Positions 17,353 through 24,831 of a DNA stretch of 56,194 bases are shown here, piece by piece. Location of the stretch: positions 1 to 56,194 of the forward strand of contig CAZTHL010000015.1 in the NCBI GenBank assembly GCA_964613585.1, given 5' to 3'. Each line of letters starts with the position of its first letter. The first letter of the stretch is position 1. The position numbers and the translations under genes are program-made. Source of the DNA: CAZTHL01 sp964613585. Lineage in GTDB: Bacteria; Pseudomonadota; Alphaproteobacteria; DSM-16000; Inquilinaceae. The notes beneath the pieces are model-generated. The model saw only the letters and a list, made by a program, of their open reading frames with translations, ran no database searches and was not told the DNA's origin.

Positions 17353-17369
17353 TCCTTCAGCAGCCTGCT

Positions 17370-17676
17370 GGTCCATGACGACGTGCAGGGCCAGGAGGCC
17401 CGTCAGAAGCGCCAGCACGTCAACAGGATGGCGCGGCGGCCGCGGCCGGGGGCGGCCCCGTCCGGATCTCGCCTCGGCCGGCCGGTCGACGAGCGCAGGG
17501 ACGCTGCCTCATCGGATTCGCTTGCCATCACGCCTCGCGCGCCTGACGGTTGATGGAGCGGCTCGGTCTCCCACCGGTCCGGACCGCCCGCGCGGTAGCA
17601 TAGGCGGGCTCCGGCGGCAAAGCGACGGCGCCGGGCCGGCCGCCGCGAGACGCCCGCATCTGCCTGCTGTTCCTCG
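17370..17676. other. Gene-free stretch between the IS-like element and the ZIP-like gene
   Basis: About 307 bases of GC-rich sequence with no recognisable gene. Read on the minus strand, the part next to the IS element encodes DVLALLTGLLALHVVMD, which could be the end of a lost membrane protein, but this is too short to call. Confidence 0.4.
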
Positions 17677-19539
17677 TCATTCCAGCGTGGTGAAGAAGAC
17701 CGCGACGAGAAAGCCGGCAACCGTGGACGGGCCGACCACGGCGCCGCCTTTGAGGTGCGCCTCGGGCATCATCGTCTCGGCGATCATCGTCAGCATGGCC
17801 CCGGCGGCGATGCCCTCGAGCAGGGACACGACGGTGTGCGGCGCCCCGGCCAGAACCAGCGCGCCGACGGCCGCGCCGACGCCGGTCAGCGCCATCAACG
17901 AGGTCCACATCAGCAGCACGCGGCGGAACGGCATGCCCTGCTGGCGCATGCCGACCGAGCTCGACAGCGCTTCCGGGTAGTTCGACAGGAACAGGCCGGC
18001 CATCAGGGAATAGCTCACGTAGCCGCCCTCAAGCACGTCGGCGCCGATCACCAGCGCCTCCGGAATGCCGTCCAGCAGAATGCCAAGCCAGATGGCGAGC
18101 GGCGCGCCGGCGTGGCCGCCCATCTCGCGGGACAGCGTGCCCGCCGACGGGACCAGCCGGCCGCTGGCCAGGCTGTAGCTCGCCTGGCGGATCCACCGCG
18201 CCGCGCGTGCCGGATCGATCGCATGCCTCGTCTCGAGGTAGCGCTCCACCGGCTCGCTCTCGAGATGGCGGCGCACCTGCGCGGCCAGCGTGGGGCAGCG
18301 GCTCAGAAGCGTGTCGAAGTCGCCCTTGCGGATCACCCACACGCTCGTGTCCTCGGCGACCACGGCGCTGACCGTATGGCGGCTGCCGGTGAGGAACGAG
18401 AAGCCGCCGAACACCTCGTTCTCGCGAATCTCCACCGGACGTCGGGTCGGATCGGCCGGATCGATCAGCAGGACACTGCCGTGTTCCACGATGTAGAGAC
18501 GTTCGGCGGCCTCGTTCCGATGGTAGAGCGTCTCGCCCTTCTGGTGCCGCTTGTGGATGAGGATGTCGGCGACCTCGTCAATCTCCGCGGCCGGAAGGTC
18601 GCGGAACAGCGGGAAGCGCCCGATCCGGTCCGACACGGCCTCGAAGGCCGCCCGCTCGCCGGGAGGCTCGACGGCGGCCGGGATCGCCTGGCCCTGACCG
18701 AGGAGCCGGAGCGCCTGCTCGAGCCAGCGGCGTGCCGCGTCCGCAGCCAGGCCGTGCCGGGCGCGCAGGTGCGCGGTGACGGCATCGCTCTGGATGAACC
18801 GGCCGATGTGCTCGGCAAGCGCCGGCGACGCGGCGATCATGCCGTCGAGCGCCTGCCGGCTCAGCGCCCAAAGACGGGTCGGCGCCGTCGCGACGGCCTG
18901 GGTCGCCCTGGGCGCTCCCGTGAGGCAGCCGATGTGACCGAAGGCATCGCCCGGGCCGAGCGTCTCGGCCAGCGCCATCCCCTGTCGCGGGTCGCGCAGC
19001 TGAACAGCTCCCGACTCGACAATGTACAGGTGCGCGGCGGGGTCCCCGTGGCGATACACGGTCTCCCCTTCGCCGACATCGCGGGCCGACGCCTGGCCCG
19101 CCAGCTCCCCGAGCAGCCTTGTCGGCAGCCCGGCCAGGAACGGGGCGCGCCGAAGCGAGGCCAGGGAACGGGCCAGCGCCCGTCGCTGGCGACGTTGGAG
19201 GTGCCGAATGACCGTCGACGACTTGCGGAGAAAGCCGCCCTTGTTGTTTATGATCTCGTTGGTGACCTGGAACAGCAGGCACCCCACGATGCCGCCGGTC
19301 GCCAGCGGCACGAAATGGCCGCGGTCCAGCGCCGATCCCACCAAGTCTATGGCCAGGGCGGCAAGCAGGGCGCCGCCGCCGAAGGCCATCATCATGGCGA
19401 CGGCGTCCTCGTCCGGTGTCCAGACGCGTGTGGTCAAGGCCCCGAGCGGCAGCGAGAACGCGCTGAGGAGGCCCATGGCGAAGGCCACAACGGTAACCGA
19501 CTCCAGGAGGGTCATGATCCCGTTCCAAGGTCCGCCCAT
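17677..19539 (-). CDS. ZIP-like membrane protein with two cyclic-nucleotide-binding domains inserted mid-protein
   Basis: The 620-residue protein is a split membrane protein. Three hydrophobic helices occupy residues ~8-95 and about five more occupy ~475-620. The C-terminal half resembles ZIP metal transporters: AIWLGILLDGIPEALVIGAD and FLSNYPEALSSSVGMRQQGM stand where ZIP TM4 (HNxPEG) and TM5 (HExPEG) motifs lie, with the His replaced by Asp or Asn-Tyr. Between the halves sit two CNBD modules (~128-255, with HLYIVESGAVQL; ~300-415, with RLYIVEHGSVLLIDP and GGFSFLTG). Inference: a transporter or sensor gated by cyclic nucleotides. Met9 (19515) is an alternative start. The gene is divergent from the MscS gene at 19981. 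Confidence 0.75.
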   Translation of the reverse strand: MGGPWNGIMTLLESVTVVAFAMGLLSAFSLPLGALTTRVWTPDEDAVAMMMAFGGGALLAALAIDLVGSALDRGHFVPLATGGIVGCLLFQVTNEIINNKGGFLRKSSTVIRHLQRRQRRALARSLASLRRAPFLAGLPTRLLGELAGQASARDVGEGETVYRHGDPAAHLYIVESGAVQLRDPRQGMALAETLGPGDAFGHIGCLTGAPRATQAVATAPTRLWALSRQALDGMIAASPALAEHIGRFIQSDAVTAHLRARHGLAADAARRWLEQALRLLGQGQAIPAAVEPPGERAAFEAVSDRIGRFPLFRDLPAAEIDEVADILIHKRHQKGETLYHRNEAAERLYIVEHGSVLLIDPADPTRRPVEIRENEVFGGFSFLTGSRHTVSAVVAEDTSVWVIRKGDFDTLLSRCPTLAAQVRRHLESEPVERYLETRHAIDPARAARWIRQASYSLASGRLVPSAGTLSREMGGHAGAPLAIWLGILLDGIPEALVIGADVLEGGYVSYSLMAGLFLSNYPEALSSSVGMRQQGMPFRRVLLMWTSLMALTGVGAAVGALVLAGAPHTVVSLLEGIAAGAMLTMIAETMMPEAHLKGGAVVGPSTVAGFLVAVFFTTLE

Positions 19540-19980
19540 GCGTCCGGCGTGAGCCCGCGCTCAAGGGCCAGCTCCATGCCGATCGAGCCCGCGGCTGAGG
19601 CCGCCCCCGTAGCCGCCGGCCCTGGCGTGTCGTCAGCGCGATCAGCCGGTCCTCGTTCCATGGCCCGCAGGGGTCGTGTTCAAGCCCGGCCGCCGGTAAC
19701 CGCGCTGGCGCGGCGGCATTGGCATACGCTATACACGCTCCATCATGGAGTGGTGTTGGGCCTTGCGTGGTTCCGGCGCCAGCACGCTCGGCCCGATTCC
19801 GTTCGGTCCACTCGAATTGAGCGGGCTGTGGCCGCGGCGCGCGGCCGATTCCGACAAGGGCCGGGCCGCCAGGGAAGGGATGCCGATCCGCACGGGGCCG
19901 TGCCGTCCCCGAGCCCGCCGGCGGGTCGGGACGAGGTCCGCGCCGGCGGCCGGCGCGCGTGGCTCTCGTCCCTGAGGGGC
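19540..19980. other. Divergent promoter region between the ZIP/CNBD gene and MscS paralog 2
   Basis: About 440 bases without a gene. A locally AT-rich patch (CATTGGCATACGCTATACAC, 19717-19736) is followed by the palindrome CTCCAT-C-ATGGAG at 19738-19750, which might be a regulator site. Long frames across this interval on both strands are chance open frames in GC-rich DNA. No specific promoter is claimed. Confidence 0.35.
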
Positions 19981-22482
19981 ATGACGGACAGATCGATGGC
20001 CTCGGTATCCCGGCTCCGGCAGGTCCTGCCGCTCGCGCTCCTGCTTCTCCTGCTTGCCGCGCCGGTTCTCGGCGACGAGGTGCACTGGACCGGTGTCTGG
20101 GACAGCCGCTGGCAGGACGGCGGCGCGGCGCTCTACCTCGAGCAGGAGGGGGAAGTGGTCACCGGCACCTATCCGGTGCTGGAGGGCGAGTTGCGCGGCG
20201 TGGCGCGCGGCCGCCTCCTGATCGGGACCTGGCGCGATCCGGCCGGCGCGGGCGAACTCGTCTTCGCCATGGCGCCGGACGGGCGCAGCTTCATGGGCCG
20301 CTTTGGCACCGGCCAGTGGTGGACCGGCCGGCGCGTCGAGGCCGCCGGGCGAAGCGAGCGGGTCGTGGCCGACGCCTCCAGCCCGCGGGAGTCCCTGCGC
20401 TCCTTCGTCACCGCCGGCAATGCCTCGCGCGAGAGTAGGGCCGACCGGCTGGGTCCGGCGCTGGCGGTGCTCGACTTCTCGGACCTGCCCGTCGAGCGGA
20501 CCGACACGCCGGTCGAGCGGCTGGGCCTGGCGGCGCGGCTGTTCTGGATCCTCGATCAGCTGACCTTCCGGATCGGCCGCATCCCGGCCCCGGCACCGGA
20601 TCAGCGCGAGCTCCAGGTGCGGCTCACCCAGGACGGCACCGGCGAGCCCTTCGATCTCACGTTCCGGTACGGTGTTCGCGCAGACGGGGCGGCCGGCTGG
20701 TTCATCGTCGTGCCTCAGCCGGCGGTGATGGACCGGGCGCTCGCGCGGCTGCTCCGGGTGTTCGGCGGGGAGCGCGACCATCCCCGCGCCCACGAGGCGC
20801 TGCGCTCGCCGCGCGATACCATCCGCACCTTTCTGGAGCAGTATCATGCCTGGGAGCGCACCGACGATCACCGGCTGCTGTTCAGCACCCTCGACGTGGC
20901 GGACGATCCGCTGCTGGACCAGCTCGAGGAGACGAGCTTCGCCGCGCACTACCTGAAGCAGGTGATCGATCGGGTCGGCTTCGTCGTCTGGCAGGAGATC
21001 CCGAACCACCCGGGGCGGCGCAGCCCCTACACGCACTTCGTCCATCCCGAGGGCCGAGTGGAGATCGCTCGGGTCGAGACCGAGGACGGCGGCCACCTCT
21101 GGCAGTTCACCCGCGAGACCCTGGACGCCGTCCGCGCGCTCTATGTGGCGATGGAGGACATGCCGCTGGAGCCGGGCGTGTCCCTGCCGACCTCCTCGGC
21201 CTTCCTGACGCTGCGCAACGAGATTCGCGCCTTCGACCGTGACCTGCTGGACACGATCGGCGGGGTCGAGCTCTGGCAGTGGCTGGCGCTGGCCGGCGTG
21301 CTGCTGGTCAGCGTGCCGTTGAGCTGGCTCCTGGCCTTCCTGCTCATTCGGGTGGTCCTGCGCTGGCAGCGCGAGCCCGGCGCCCTGCTGAGCATCAAGG
21401 CGCGCTTCGTCTGGCCGCTGCAGGGCCTGATCATCGCCGGCTCCGCCCTGGCGGCGCTCGGCACGCTCGGGCTGCCCGAGCATGTCGATCTGCCGGTCCG
21501 CCTGCTCAGCCATGTCGTGCTGACGCTGATCGGCGGCTGGCTGCTCTACAATCTGATCGACAAGCTGGGCGCGCTGCTTTGGGAGACCACGTCGGGGCGG
21601 TTCGAGAACCGCTACGAGATGCTTCGCTCCATCACCGTCGCCGTCGCCAAGGTGATGGTCTTCCTCGGCACCGTGCTGGTGCTGGCCGACGTTCTCGCCA
21701 TCCCGTACCAGGGCGTGCTCGCCGGCCTCGGCATCGGTGGCGTGGCGGTGGCGCTGGCCGCCCAATCGACCATCGCCAACTTCATCGGTGGCCTGACGCT
21801 GCTGGCGGACAAGCCGGTTCAGGTCGGCGACTTCTGCCGGTTCGACGGCAAGCTCGGCACGGTTGAGGGGCTCGGTCTGCGCTCGGTCAAGGTCCGCTCG
21901 CTCGACCGGACCGTCTACGCCATCCCGAACGCCGAGTTCGTCAACCTGCCGCTCGAGAACTTCACGCGGCGCGACCACATCCTGCTGAAGACGATCCTGC
22001 AGCTCCGCTACGAGACCACGCCCGACCAATTGCGCTGGGTGCTGGCCAAGATCCGAGGGTTGCTGATCCAGCACCCGCGGGTGCTGCGCGACCCGTCGCG
22101 CGCCCGCTTCGTCGGCTTCGGCGCCCATTCGCTGGACATCGAGATCTTCGCCTATGTCAACACCACCGACTACAACGAGTATCTCAGCATCCAGGAGGAC
22201 ATCTTCCTGCGCCTGATCGACTGCGTCGAGGCCTCGGGCACCAGCTTCGCCTTCCCGTCCAGCGTGACCTACCTGGCGCGCGACAAGGGGCTCGACACCG
22301 ACCGGCAGGCCGAGGCCGAGGCCGCCGTCGACGACTGGCGCGAGCGTGACCGGATGCCGTTCCCGGACTTCGAGGAGGACGAGCGCTGGGGCATGTTCAA
22401 CACGCTCGACTTCCCGCCGACCGGCTCCCCCTACAGCCGGCGCGCGCTCGACCGGCGCCAGCAGCACGAGGAGCAGGGTTAG
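19981..22482 (+). CDS. Large MscS-family mechanosensitive channel (paralog 2)
   Basis: An 833-residue MscS-superfamily channel. ATG 19981 is chosen because a signal peptide follows (LRQVLPLALLLLLLAAPVLG). The N-terminal ~430 residues are periplasmic and include a short Trp/Gly-rich beta domain (HWTGVWDSRW ... TGQWWTGRRV). Membrane helices follow (LWQWLALAGVLLVSVPLSWL and others), the pore helix VLAGLGIGGVAVALAAQSTI and the beta domain PVQVGDFCRFDGKLGTVEG. The C-terminal domain is very close in pattern to paralog 1 (ILQLRYETTPDQLRWVLAKI here; MLQLRYETTPEQMRYVLAKL there). GC is high, like the rest of the chromosome, unlike paralog 1. The open frame upstream to 17755 is out-of-gene. Confidence 0.9.
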   Translation: MTDRSMASVSRLRQVLPLALLLLLLAAPVLGDEVHWTGVWDSRWQDGGAALYLEQEGEVVTGTYPVLEGELRGVARGRLLIGTWRDPAGAGELVFAMAPDGRSFMGRFGTGQWWTGRRVEAAGRSERVVADASSPRESLRSFVTAGNASRESRADRLGPALAVLDFSDLPVERTDTPVERLGLAARLFWILDQLTFRIGRIPAPAPDQRELQVRLTQDGTGEPFDLTFRYGVRADGAAGWFIVVPQPAVMDRALARLLRVFGGERDHPRAHEALRSPRDTIRTFLEQYHAWERTDDHRLLFSTLDVADDPLLDQLEETSFAAHYLKQVIDRVGFVVWQEIPNHPGRRSPYTHFVHPEGRVEIARVETEDGGHLWQFTRETLDAVRALYVAMEDMPLEPGVSLPTSSAFLTLRNEIRAFDRDLLDTIGGVELWQWLALAGVLLVSVPLSWLLAFLLIRVVLRWQREPGALLSIKARFVWPLQGLIIAGSALAALGTLGLPEHVDLPVRLLSHVVLTLIGGWLLYNLIDKLGALLWETTSGRFENRYEMLRSITVAVAKVMVFLGTVLVLADVLAIPYQGVLAGLGIGGVAVALAAQSTIANFIGGLTLLADKPVQVGDFCRFDGKLGTVEGLGLRSVKVRSLDRTVYAIPNAEFVNLPLENFTRRDHILLKTILQLRYETTPDQLRWVLAKIRGLLIQHPRVLRDPSRARFVGFGAHSLDIEIFAYVNTTDYNEYLSIQEDIFLRLIDCVEASGTSFAFPSSVTYLARDKGLDTDRQAEAEAAVDDWRERDRMPFPDFEEDERWGMFNTLDFPPTGSPYSRRALDRRQQHEEQG

Positions 22483-22485
22483 AGC

Positions 22486-22535
22486 GTTTCCGGCTGACGC
22501 GGACTCGGGCGAGCGATGCCACGTGAGCCGGAAAC
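22486..22535. terminator. Inverted repeat after MscS paralog 2, possible terminator
   Basis: GTTTCCGGCT at 22486-22495 and AGCCGGAAAC at 22526-22535 form a perfect 10-bp stem with a 30-base loop, four bases after the channel gene stop and before the convergent TorT-like gene. There is no T-run. It could be a bidirectional terminator or a dispersed palindromic repeat. Confidence 0.35.
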
Positions 22536-22683
22536 CCTCTGATGCCAAGGGCGTGGCGTTGCTCGGCAGACGGGTCCCCTCGCAGGCTGCGACACGCCGG
22601 TCGCGCGGTGACGTGTCCGCGCCCGGCTTGGCCATCCGGTGGGGACGGGACATCCCCACGCCAAAGCCGCCACCCCTGGTGCG

Positions 22684-23808
22684 CTACGGCGATGGCTGCC
22701 GGCCGGCCGGCGACGGGAGGCTGACAGGACCGTCAGCGTCCGGCTCGGCCGGCTCGATCGCGCGGCTGCGGTCGAACCGGGCGACGTTGCTCGGGTCGAC
22801 GATGTCCAGCCTCGGGCGCAGCTCGGCCATGAACGGCCGCTCGTCGAGGGCGCGCACGGCCAGATCGACCGCGATGCGTCCCTGCGCCACGGGCTTGTCG
22901 TTGACCGCCGCGGTGACGCGGCCGGCCTCGATGGCGGCCACGATGTCGGTGTTGAGGCCGGTCGAGACCAGCTCCAGCCCCAGATCGCGCTCGTCCGACA
23001 CGCCCATGGCCACGAGGATCGCCGCGGCGACGCCGGCGACGATCGACAGGTCCGGCTCGTCGCCGAGCATCTCGCGGACCGCGCGATGCAGCACCACCTC
23101 GTTGATCGGCGTGAACGCGCTGCGGGCGATGGTGAGGGCGCTCGCGTCCACGGCCTCGCGAAAGCCGTGGTCATATTCCTGGGCGAAGGCCGCGTCGACC
23201 GGGCCGGGCAGCCAGCCGACCCTGGCGGTGTCGGTGCCCAGGGCATAGCGGTCGGCCAGATACCGCCCCAGCAGCTGGCCCACCTGGACGGCATCGGCGG
23301 CGATACGCGCCGTCACGCTGCGGCTGCCGGAGCCGGTGGCGATGTCGACCACCGGCACGCCACGGTCGAGGGCCTCCGTGAACAGGGGCTCCAGAGCCCC
23401 GCCGGCGGCGGCGACCACCAGAAGCGCGTCGACGCCGTCGGCCAGGCAGGCCCGGAGCTGGGCCCGCTGATTCTCTTCGTTGAAGCTGCCCACGTCCTCG
23501 AGCCGCAGCGCCACGCCCTGGCGGCGTGCCTCCTGCTCGATACCGTGGGCCACGGCGGACATGTAAGCGAGGCGCAAGTCGGGGAGCGAGGCGCACAGCC
23601 GCCAGCGCCGGCTTGCGCCCGGTCCGGGCACATAGTCGACCCGCGTGAACAGGCCTCGCGGATTGAACGGCGGCTCGCGGCTCTCGACCGAGACGGGGAA
23701 CCAGCGCGGTTCGACGGCGTCGGGCAGGGGCTCGGCGGCCCAGGGCGCGGAGCCCGGAACCAGGGCCAGGCCCAGGGCGATGAGCAGGGCGGCGCGGCTC
23801 GGCAACAA
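22684..23808 (-). CDS. TorT-like periplasmic sugar-binding-fold protein
   Basis: A 374-residue periplasmic binding protein of the LacI/RbsB fold most like TorT, which in enterobacteria senses TMAO and signals to the TorS kinase. Evidence: signal peptide (RAALLIALGLALVPG), then a TorT-like block RRWRLCASLPDLRLAYMSAV and HGIEQEARRQGVALRLEDVG, later LPGPVDAAFAQEYDHGFREA and EMLGDEPDLSIVAGVAAAI. No torS, torR, torC or torA lies nearby, so it is an orphan and its ligand and partner are unknown. The likely start is TTG 23808 (or TTG 23805), since no ATG or GTG precedes the signal peptide. It is convergent with the MscS gene. Confidence 0.75.
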   Translation of the reverse strand: MLPSRAALLIALGLALVPGSAPWAAEPLPDAVEPRWFPVSVESREPPFNPRGLFTRVDYVPGPGASRRWRLCASLPDLRLAYMSAVAHGIEQEARRQGVALRLEDVGSFNEENQRAQLRACLADGVDALLVVAAAGGALEPLFTEALDRGVPVVDIATGSGSRSVTARIAADAVQVGQLLGRYLADRYALGTDTARVGWLPGPVDAAFAQEYDHGFREAVDASALTIARSAFTPINEVVLHRAVREMLGDEPDLSIVAGVAAAILVAMGVSDERDLGLELVSTGLNTDIVAAIEAGRVTAAVNDKPVAQGRIAVDLAVRALDERPFMAELRPRLDIVDPSNVARFDRSRAIEPAEPDADGPVSLPSPAGRQPSP

Positions 23809-24035
23809 CGGTCCTCAGCAGGCTTCGGAGGTGGTCACTGCCAGAACCCGGCTTGGCGGCCAAGGCCGGCGCCGCGCAAGGCGGTCCGGCATTCGCGGTC
23901 GGCGACCGGCATGGCGGCTCCGGTGTTCCGTGCACCGCATCAGGCTACCACCGAGCCGGCTCCCTGCCATGCGCTTAACGCGACGTCGCCCGCAGGCCGG
24001 CCCGGCGCCGACACCGGCGTGCCCTGGCCGCGCCG

Positions 24036-24269
24036 CTACCCGTCGCCGGTGACGGACAGGCGGGTGAACGCGGCTTTTGCGGCGCGCAGGCCGTCCTCGG
24101 TGAAGGCCACCGACTTGTTCCGGGTGCGCTGGTTCTCCAGCAGACCCTTGTCGTGAAGGCGGCTGGTGAGGGTCCGGTCGACAGCCTTCCAGGCGCGGTA
24201 GCCGTCGTGCCGCGTCGGGTACAGCCGGGTCAGCGCCGCCTCGTCGATCTTGTCGTTGTCGATCGGCAT
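24036..24269 (-). CDS. DUF6429 family small protein
   Basis: A 77-residue protein starting MPIDNDKIDEAALTRLYPTR and continuing RAWKAVDRTLTSRLHDKGLL, a pattern I associate with the small DUF6429 family common in Proteobacteria, often near mobile elements. A winged-helix-like layout is plausible (helices, then KSVAFTEDGLRAAKAAF). I use ATG 24269. The frame stays open to 24476 but the extra residues are not family-like. The function is unknown. It is a single gene with no partner. Confidence 0.7.
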   Translation of the reverse strand: MPIDNDKIDEAALTRLYPTRHDGYRAWKAVDRTLTSRLHDKGLLENQRTRNKSVAFTEDGLRAAKAAFTRLSVTGDG

Positions 24270-24454
24270 GGTGACCGAGGCTTGCAACGACGCCGGCACG
24301 GCATACAACACCATCGGCACGGCGCGACGGGCATGGCAGGCAGGCAGAGGTTCCACAGCCGGCGCGCCGGCAAGGTCAATGCGAGCGAAGGGTGGCGACG
24401 CGAGCGAAGACTGGCGACCCGGGTTTTTGATTCCTTGCGGCATGAGACGAGCTG

Positions 24455-24478
24455 GATTGCTCCGCTCCGCTCGCAATC
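24455..24478. repeat. REP-like palindromic repeat
   Basis: GATTGC at 24455-24460 and GCAATC at 24473-24478 flank a CT-rich core. The reversed unit reads GATTGCGAGCGGAGCGGAGC, a form of extragenic palindrome seen many times in alphaproteobacterial genomes. Only one copy is in this window. Confidence 0.45.
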
Positions 24479-24761
24479 ACGACTCTGCTGTTTTTCCTGG
24501 AAGACGGCTTGCTTGCTGCGCCCCGGTGGCGCGGGGGATGCGGCGTGGCTGGTGAGACGGGTCTCGAGGGCTCGACGGCCTTGTACCGCCCATCCGCTGG
24601 TCCTCCGAAGGCCATGGCCGCCGGATCCGCCGGGGACGCGCCTGCCACCCGGCGGGCGCCGCGCCGGGCACGGCGCACGGCGGACGGGTACCGGCGCCTT
24701 CGGCACGTCCCGTCGGCGGCACGGGACGGCGCCAGTGCCCGGTAAGCTTTGATTTACTTCG

Positions 24762-24792
24762 GTGACAGTCGAGGCTACCCTCGATTTATAAA
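24762..24792 (+). promoter_or_regulatory. Candidate promoter of the unknown cluster with spacer palindrome
   Basis: GTGACA (24762-24767, five of six to the -35 consensus) and TATAAA (24787-24792, five of six to the -10) are 19 bases apart. TTTATA at 24785 gives a 17-base spacer. The spacer contains a perfect inverted repeat, TCGAGG-CTAC-CCTCGA, at 24769-24784, placed where a bound repressor would block polymerase. The AT-rich patch is unique within ~10 kb of GC-rich DNA and lies 40 bases before the first gene of the cluster. Confidence 0.5.
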
Positions 24793-24831
24793 TAAATATG
24801 CCAATCTCAAGGCATCAGGGACGGACGCCCG

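Larger units (their letters stand above)
16637..17369. mobile_element. 733-bp IS-like element with 14-bp inverted repeats, truncated transposase and cargo gene
   Basis: Perfect 14-bp terminal inverted repeats bound the element: AGCAGGCTGCTGAA at 16637-16650 and TTCAGCAGCCTGCT at 17356-17369. Such ends are seen in IS5/IS1182-like elements. Inside are the first ~110 codons of a transposase and, overlapping its stop as TGATG, an unrelated 115-codon gene. No obvious target-site duplication is visible. Because the catalytic part of the transposase is missing, movement would need a helper transposase acting on the same ends. Confidence 0.7.
24270..24831. other. Gene-free interval ahead of the unknown cluster, with REP-like palindrome
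   Basis: About 560 bases without a credible gene. It includes a REP-like unit at 24455-24478 (GATTGC ... GCAATC around CCGCTCC), a type of dispersed repeat common in alphaproteobacteria, and ends in a sharp AT-rich patch at 24745-24800 that forms the promoter of the downstream cluster. Confidence 0.5.

Noticed and set aside
17755..19980. In-frame upstream extension of MscS paralog 2
   Set aside because: It runs antisense through the ZIP/CNBD gene. The signal peptide at 19981 fixes the real start.
19729..22659. 976-codon minus-strand open frame opposite MscS paralog 2
   Set aside because: The plus strand encodes a complete MscS channel with a signal peptide. The antisense translation has no domain.
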